Assembly: GCF_021603645.1 (NCBI RefSeq)
Contig: NZ_BQHJ01000007.1
Span: 310,001 to 374,000 of the forward strand
Length of the DNA: 64,000 nt
Reading direction: 5' to 3'
From: Pseudomonas pseudonitroreducens
Lineage (GTDB): Bacteria; Pseudomonadota; Gammaproteobacteria; Pseudomonadales; Pseudomonadaceae
Below the pieces are notes generated by a model. It did no database searches and was not told the DNA's origin. It was given only the letters and a program-made list of their open reading frames with translations. This document shows positions 59,724 through 64,000 of the stretch, piece after piece. Position 1 is the first letter of the stretch. Each line of letters starts with the position of its first letter. A program made the position numbers and the translations under genes.

Positions 59724-60065
59724 TTACTCTGACATCCGGCTAATCAAGCCGGTCAGCATCCGCGAGATCCGAGTGGACTCTTCAAGCCAATGGTCAGCGT
59801 CTGAGGGGGTGATATAACCAATGTCAGCACCTACCAGAATCTGCGTCCTGAGTTCCGCACAAGAACCCTTCGCAATCCAGAGGAACCGACACTTATCCCT
59901 CTCGCTTCCTCTCTCCATTCCCTCGGCGATATTGCTGGGAATAGAGAGGGCCGAACGAGTGATCTGATCCCTGAAACCGTAATCACGGCATCCTGCGAAG
60001 CCGCGATATACATCTACAGTAAGCGTCCTGGCCTTTTGCCAGACTTCAAGCCGTTCGAAATCCAT
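59724..60065 (-). CDS. Four helix bundle protein (S23 / IVP family)
   Basis: The 113-residue protein matches the 23S rRNA intervening-sequence (S23/IVP) family: [41 protein letters not shown] and a C-terminal helix [15 protein letters not shown]. The fold is a four-helix bundle that forms pentamers in structurally studied members and is related to the Avd accessory protein of diversity-generating retroelements. The function here is unknown. It sits inside the cysD-cysN operon on the same strand, is visibly lower in GC than its neighbours and uses codons such as ATA and AGA. Inverted 31-bp repeats flank it, all of which suggests transfer. Confidence 0.88.
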   Translation of the reverse strand: MDFERLEVWQKARTLTVDVYRGFAGCRDYGFRDQITRSALSIPSNIAEGMERGSERDKCRFLWIAKGSCAELRTQILVGADIGYITPSDADHWLEESTRISRMLTGLISRMSE

Positions 60066-60083
60066 TCGTAGTACTCCGCTCTT

Positions 60084-60114
60084 GCCTGGAGCCTACAGCT
60101 TGAAGCCTGCAGCC
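60084..60114 (+). repeat. Right copy of inverted repeat around S23-type gene
   Basis: The plus-strand 31-mer begins GCCTGGAGCCTACAGC and matches the minus strand of 59678-59708 at 25 of 31 positions. It starts 13 nt past the cysD stop codon (60127 side) and ends 19 nt before the S23-type start codon. Confidence 0.82.
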
Positions 60115-60126
60115 TGTGGCTGCTTC

Positions 60127-61044
60127 TCAGAAGTAGCCCTGACGTTTCTTTTCTTCCATCGAACCGGCGGCGTCGTGGTCGATGACCCGCCCCTGGCGTT
60201 CGGAAGTCCGCGTCAGCAGCATTTCCTGGATGATTTCCGGCAGCGAAGTCGCGGTGGACTCCACCGCGCCGGTCAGCGGGTAGCAGCCCAGGGTACGGAA
60301 GCGCACCATCTTCTTCTGGATGCTGGCCTTCTGCTCGGGCGTGAGGTGCTCGAGGATGCGCTCGTCGTCGATCATGATCAGCGCGCCATTCATCTCGATG
60401 ACTTCGCGCTCTTCGGCGAAGTACAGCGGCACGATCGGAATCTGTTCCAGGTAGATGTATTGCCAGATGTCCAGCTCGGTCCAGTTCGACAGCGGGAAGA
60501 CGCGGATCGACTCGCCCTTCTTCACCTTGCCGTTGTAGACGTTCCACAGCTCCGGGCGCTGGTTCTTCGGATCCCAGCGGTGCTTGCTGTCACGGAAGGA
60601 GTACACGCGCTCCTTGGCGCGGGACTTCTCCTCGTCGCGGCGGGCACCACCGAAGGCGGCGTCGAAGCCGTACTTGTCGAGGGCCTGCTTGAGGCCTTCG
60701 GTCTTCATGATGTCGGTGTGCTTGGCGCTGCCGTGGGTGAACGGGTTGATGTCCTGCGCCACGCCATCGGGGTTGATGTGGGTGATCAGGTCCAGGCCGT
60801 ATTCGCTGACCATCTTCTCGCGGAAGCGGTACATCTCCTGGAATTTCCAGCGGGTGTCGACATGCATCACCGGGAACGGCAGCTTGCCGGGGAAGAAAGC
60901 CTTGCGCGCGAGGTGAAGCATCACCGCGCTGTCCTTGCCGATCGAGTACAGCATCACCGGGTTGTCGAACTCGGCGGCGACCTCGCGGATGATGTGGATG
61001 CTCTCGGCCTCCAGCTGTTTCAGATGCGTCAGTTTGTCGACCAT
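60127..61044 (-). CDS. cysD: Sulfate adenylyltransferase subunit 2
   Basis: CysD carries the PP-loop ATP pyrophosphatase site and makes adenosine 5'-phosphosulfate with CysN. The 305-residue protein has the PP-loop [17 protein letters not shown] near residue 54 and the conserved [16 protein letters not shown] segment. It is the first gene of the sulfate activation operon; a candidate CysB operator lies upstream at 61148. Confidence 0.98.
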   Translation of the reverse strand: MVDKLTHLKQLEAESIHIIREVAAEFDNPVMLYSIGKDSAVMLHLARKAFFPGKLPFPVMHVDTRWKFQEMYRFREKMVSEYGLDLITHINPDGVAQDINPFTHGSAKHTDIMKTEGLKQALDKYGFDAAFGGARRDEEKSRAKERVYSFRDSKHRWDPKNQRPELWNVYNGKVKKGESIRVFPLSNWTELDIWQYIYLEQIPIVPLYFAEEREVIEMNGALIMIDDERILEHLTPEQKASIQKKMVRFRTLGCYPLTGAVESTATSLPEIIQEMLLTRTSERQGRVIDHDAAGSMEEKKRQGYF

Positions 61045-61147
61045 GGCTACTCACGGAATTGCTTATGGACGGCCGGCGGGCCGTAGACGAGCGCGCACTC
61101 TATCACAGCGCAAGGCTCTAACCGGAGGGCGGGTTATACCGAAAAAA

Positions 61148-61178
61148 TATACTGATATAGCCATACGCGCTCAGTATA
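61148..61178 (-). promoter_or_regulatory. Candidate CysB operator upstream of cysD
   Basis: TATACTGA (61148-61155) and TCAGTATA (61171-61178) are perfect inverted half sites 15 bp apart in an A/T-rich stretch about 110 nt before cysD. LysR-type CysB is the expected activator of cysDN under sulfur limitation. A -10-like TAGAGT without a -35 lies nearer to cysD. The interval 61045-61379 otherwise holds no gene I can support. Confidence 0.45.
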
Positions 61179-61379
61179 AAAACCGCTTTTCACCGACGTC
61201 TGAAGGGTGACTACCAAGGTGCTCGAACGAGACGCAGCAAAGGCTCAAATGCCATCTCGGAACTTCCTCGGGACTTTTCCTGCAACAGAGTCAGCCGCTT
61301 CTACGATACGCTCCCGGCTTGTGCCGGCGCAGCACTGCGCTAGCATAGCGGCACGTTTTCCTGCCCCAGAAGATTTCCC

Positions 61380-62477
61380 ATGCGCCGCATCGCTTTCGCC
61401 CTGCCCCTGCTTGTCTTCATCTCCGCGTGCAGCAGCAATCCGAATCCCCCCCCGCAGCCGGCCCAGAAGCCAAAGGCGCCGACCCTGATCTCGCCCAACG
61501 CCCACCCGGCATTCGGCTCGGTACAGCCCATCACTCCGCTACGCGGCGACTTCGCCGGCAATGCCAGCGCCCAACGCTTCATCGACCGCATGGTGAGCCA
61601 GCACAACTTCAACCGCCAGGACCTGCAGGACCTGTTCGCCCAGACCCGCGAACTGGACTGGGTAATCCGCCTGATGGACCGCCAGGCACCGACCTATACC
61701 GCGCCCAGTGGCCCGAACGGCGCCTGGTTGCGCTACCGGAAGAAGTTCATCACCCCGGACAACGTGCAGAAGGGTGTGCAGTTCTGGAACGAATACGAAG
61801 CCGACCTGCAGCGCGCCTCGCGTACCTATGGCGTACCGCCGGAAATCATCGTTGGCATCATCGGCGTGGAAACCCGCTGGGGCCGCGTGATGGGCAAGAC
61901 GCGGATCATCGACGCACTGGCCACCCTCTCCTTCTCCTACCCGCGCCGTGCCGAGTTCTTCAGCGGCGAACTGGAGCAGTTCCTCCTCCAGGCGCGCAAG
62001 GAAGGCGACAACCCGCTGGAGATGCGCGGCTCCTACGCCGGCGCAATGGGCTATGGGCAATTCATGCCCTCTTCCTTCACAAAATACGCAGTCGACTTCG
62101 ACGGCGATGGCCACCGCGACCTGTGGAACCCGCGCGACGCCATCGGCAGTGTGGCCAACTACTTCAAGCAGCACGGCTGGGTTACTGGCGACGCGGTAGC
62201 GATCCCTGCCACGGGCCAGGCACGTTCGCTGGAAGACGGCTTCAAGACCCAATATCCGATCAGCGCGCTGTCCGCCGCCGGGCTGCGCCCGCAGGGCTCG
62301 CTGGGCAACCACCAGAGCGCCAGCCTGCTGCGCCTGGACATGGGCAATACCTACCAGTACTGGTATGGCCTGCCCAACTTCTACGTGATTACCCGCTACA
62401 ACCACAGCACGCACTACGCCATGGCCGTGTGGGAGCTGGGCAAGGCGGTCGACCGCCAGCGCCACGGCTACCGATAA
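61380..62477 (+). CDS. mltB: Lytic murein transglycosylase B
   Basis: MltB cuts the glycan strand of peptidoglycan and releases 1,6-anhydroMurNAc products, which AmpG (at 6233) can import. The 365-residue outer-membrane lipoprotein has a lipobox (FISACSS, Cys near residue 17) followed by a Pro-rich linker. The catalytic domain has Glu in GIIGVETRWGRV and the motif AMGYGQFMPSSFTKYAVDFDGDG. It is divergent from cysD. Confidence 0.96.
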   Translation: MRRIAFALPLLVFISACSSNPNPPPQPAQKPKAPTLISPNAHPAFGSVQPITPLRGDFAGNASAQRFIDRMVSQHNFNRQDLQDLFAQTRELDWVIRLMDRQAPTYTAPSGPNGAWLRYRKKFITPDNVQKGVQFWNEYEADLQRASRTYGVPPEIIVGIIGVETRWGRVMGKTRIIDALATLSFSYPRRAEFFSGELEQFLLQARKEGDNPLEMRGSYAGAMGYGQFMPSSFTKYAVDFDGDGHRDLWNPRDAIGSVANYFKQHGWVTGDAVAIPATGQARSLEDGFKTQYPISALSAAGLRPQGSLGNHQSASLLRLDMGNTYQYWYGLPNFYVITRYNHSTHYAMAVWELGKAVDRQRHGYR

Positions 62478-62496
62478 TCACGTTTACAGCCACGAC

Positions 62497-62525
62497 AAAG
62501 GCCGGCGCACAGAGCCGGCCTTTTT
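62497..62525. terminator. mltB terminator
   Basis: A 10-bp stem (AAAGGCCGGC with GCCGGCCTTT, 7-nt loop) with a T5 run lies 20 nt after the mltB stop codon. Confidence 0.88.
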
Positions 62526-62573
62526 CATTTCTGTTTTCGGATGCAGGCCAGGGTGATCGAGCAGCGGGCTCTT

Positions 62574-62668
62574 TGCAGGAACGAGGGGGACGCCCAGTTC
62601 TTGCTCGCGAACGAGGTTTCCTGCCGCCTCAGCGCCGGGTGGGTTCGCGAGCAAGCTCGCTCCTACAG
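62574..62668. repeat. REPIN with an extended left arm
   Basis: The right arm is canonical. The left arm reads GCAGGAACGAG, then 14 extra bases (GGGGACGCCCAGTT), then CTTGCTCGCGAAC. In reverse complement the extra bases resemble the 13-bp insert of the copy at 14402 and sit at the same point of the unit. Confidence 0.82.
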
Positions 62669-62705
62669 GTCTCCCTGCACGGCCTGGCGCTTGGCCTGAA
62701 CGTCA

Positions 62706-63464
62706 TCAGGCGGGATTGGGGCAGTCGATGAACAGGTGCTCGATGGCGAAGCGCTTGGCCAGGTAATCCCCCAGCGCCTGCACGCCGTAGCGCTCGGTCG
62801 CGTGGTGACCGGCAGCGATGAAGCTGATGCCGTTTTCCCGCGCGCTGTGCACGGTCTGCTCGGAGACCTCGCCGGTGAGGTAGGCATCGACGCCCGCGGC
62901 GATCGCCTGGTCGATGTAGCCCTGGGCGCCACCGGTGCACCAGGCGATGCGACGGATCGGCTGGCCGCCATCCACCAGCAGCGGCTCGCGACCCAGCACG
63001 TCGCGCACATGGATGGCCAGATCACTGGGCAGCATCGGCTCGGCCAGCGAACCGACCAGCACGATGGAGCGCGGATTGCCCGGCTCCAGCGGCCCTTCGA
63101 TCTCGAAGCCGAGCTGGCGACCCAGTTGCACGTTGTTACCCACCTCGGGATGCAGGTCCAGCGGCAGGTGATAGGCCAGCAGACTGATATCGTTGTTCAG
63201 CAAGGTTTTCAGGCGGCGCTGTTTCATGCCCACCACGCGAGCGTCCTCGCCCTTCCAGAAATAGCCGTGGTGCACCAGCACCACATCGGCATCCGCTTCC
63301 ACGGCGGCATCCAGCAGCGCCTGGCTGGCGGTGACACCGGAAACGATGCGGCGTACCTGCGGGCGACCCTCGACCTGCAGGCCGTTGGGGCAGTAATCCT
63401 GAATCTTCGCGGCGTCCAGAAAGCGGTCGGCTTCCTCGACCAGGGTACTCAGTGCGATAGCCAT
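62706..63464 (-). CDS. Nif3-like dinuclear metal center protein
   Basis: The 252-residue protein has the Nif3/YbgI (DUF34) pattern with metal ligands VVLVHHGYFWKGED in the N-terminal half and a C-terminal GHHATERYGVQALGDYL. Members bind two metal ions; a role in GTP cyclohydrolase-like chemistry has been proposed but is not settled. It is divergent from algW and convergent with mltB. Confidence 0.93.
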   Translation of the reverse strand: MAIALSTLVEEADRFLDAAKIQDYCPNGLQVEGRPQVRRIVSGVTASQALLDAAVEADADVVLVHHGYFWKGEDARVVGMKQRRLKTLLNNDISLLAYHLPLDLHPEVGNNVQLGRQLGFEIEGPLEPGNPRSIVLVGSLAEPMLPSDLAIHVRDVLGREPLLVDGGQPIRRIAWCTGGAQGYIDQAIAAGVDAYLTGEVSEQTVHSARENGISFIAAGHHATERYGVQALGDYLAKRFAIEHLFIDCPNPA

Positions 63465-63577
63465 CGAAATTCCTCCAACATCGGCTGCGAGCGTCTATTT
63501 TCTTGGCTCGCCGCCCGTATAATGGCCGCCACCCTATCGGCCATCCCCCGGCCAAGCAACCCCAAGGATTTTCTTCG

Positions 63578-64000
63578 ATGCTGAAGGCCCTGCGTTTCCT
63601 CGGCTGGCCCGTGCTGGTTGGCGTCCTGTTGGCGCTGCTGATCATCCAGCATAACCCGCAATGGGTCGGCCTTCCGCAGCAGGAAGTGCACCTGCAACAA
63701 GCTCCGCTGCTCAGCCGTCTGCAGCAGGGCCCGGTCAGCTACGCCGACGCCGTGACCCGCTCTTCGCCCGCGGTGGCCAACCTCTACACCACCAAGATGG
63801 TCAGCAAGCCAAACAACTCGATGCTCGACGATCCGCTGTTCCGACGCTTCTTCGGCGATAACCTGCCGCAGCAGAAGCGCATGGAGTCGAGCCTGGGTTC
63901 GGCGGTGATCATGAGCCCCGAAGGCTACCTGCTGACCAACAACCACGTGACCTCCGGCGCCGACCAGATTGTCGTGGCCCTGCGCGACGGCCGCGAGACC
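63578..64000 (+). CDS. algW: AlgW periplasmic serine protease (5' part)
   Basis: AlgW, the Pseudomonas DegS-type protease, cuts the anti-sigma factor MucA when misfolded outer-membrane proteins bind its PDZ domain, and so releases AlgU. Only the first 141 codons are in the window. One N-terminal membrane helix (about 9-24, WPVLVGVLLALLIIQH) is followed by the protease start. The catalytic His lies in LLTNNHV near residue 117. The frame is open to the window edge, so Asp, Ser and the PDZ domain are not seen. Order matches PA4446. Confidence 0.94.
   Translation, partial: MLKALRFLGWPVLVGVLLALLIIQHNPQWVGLPQQEVHLQQAPLLSRLQQGPVSYADAVTRSSPAVANLYTTKMVSKPNNSMLDDPLFRRFFGDNLPQQKRMESSLGSAVIMSPEGYLLTNNHVTSGADQIVVALRDGRET

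Noticed and set aside
59724-60065. The small gene between cysD and cysN as a frameshifted fragment of cysD or cysN
   Set aside because: Both cys genes are full length, and the small protein has its own start, stop and a complete S23-family pattern.
59724-60065. A 23S rRNA intervening sequence
   Set aside because: The family name comes from such sequences, but no rRNA surrounds this gene; it lies in a protein-coding operon.

Overview
The window is a stretch of conserved chromosome from a high-GC gammaproteobacterium, almost certainly a Pseudomonas. The basis is gene order: from groEL to algW the genes run in the same order that I recall for P. aeruginosa PAO1 (about PA4385 to PA4446). The individual proteins are also Pseudomonas-like in sequence and length. 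The many dispersed REP-type palindromes (core GCGAGCAAGCTCGC) fit the same genus. I cannot name the species; a relative of P. aeruginosa, P. nitroreducens or P. citronellolis is an inference. No prophage, insertion sequence, CRISPR array, tRNA or rRNA operon was seen.

Layout. 1-9.6 kb: groESL with a sigma-32-type promoter, fxsA, a HugZ-like flavin/heme-binding-type protein, an SDR oxidoreductase, a DUF481 outer-membrane-type protein, an alkyltransferase-like DNA repair protein, the muropeptide permease ampG, an MscS channel and yajQ. 9.7-17.5 kb: a response regulator with a degenerate GGDEF domain, panE, a membrane histidine kinase, a PduO-type cobalamin adenosyltransferase, a Nudix-ThiE-like fusion, a glutathione S-transferase and argJ. 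17.6-22.2 kb: secA, dciA (DUF721) and lpxC. 22.2-39.1 kb: the complete division and cell wall (dcw) cluster on the minus strand, mraZ-rsmH-ftsL-ftsI-murE-murF-mraY-murD-ftsW-murG-murC-ddlB-ftsQ-ftsA-ftsZ. Many of its genes overlap by 1-11 nt, and a clear MraZ operator (three boxes at 10-bp period) lies downstream of the promoter.

39.3-44.1 kb: the RNase P RNA gene rnpB, rsmI, and the plus-strand group lpoA-yraN-gmhA/diaA-dolP. 44.1-49 kb: sspB, sspA, the cytochrome bc1 operon petABC, and rpsI-rplM with promoter and leader. 49.1-57.6 kb: an aldo/keto reductase, an acyl-CoA dehydrogenase, an AraC-type regulator with an inactive-looking DJ-1/PfpI domain, an unknown exported protein, zapE, trpS, an alpha/beta hydrolase and zapG. 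57.7-61.1 kb: the sulfate activation operon cysD-cysNC. 61.3-64 kb: mltB, a Nif3-like protein and the start of algW, which runs off the window.

Functionally most of the window serves growth: peptidoglycan precursor synthesis, septation, peptidoglycan turnover (AmpG, MltB, LpoA), envelope quality control (AlgW, DolP, LpxC, SecA), protein folding and respiration. The main departure from the expected order is a small four-helix-bundle (S23/23S rRNA-intervening-sequence type) gene between cysD and cysN. It is flanked by an inverted pair of 31-bp palindromic repeats, and the same repeat recurs at the argJ 3' end. A second departure is that the M23 peptidase gene I expect between dciA and lpxC is absent. 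These two points, plus a REP subtype carrying a 13-14 bp insert, are the most useful leads.
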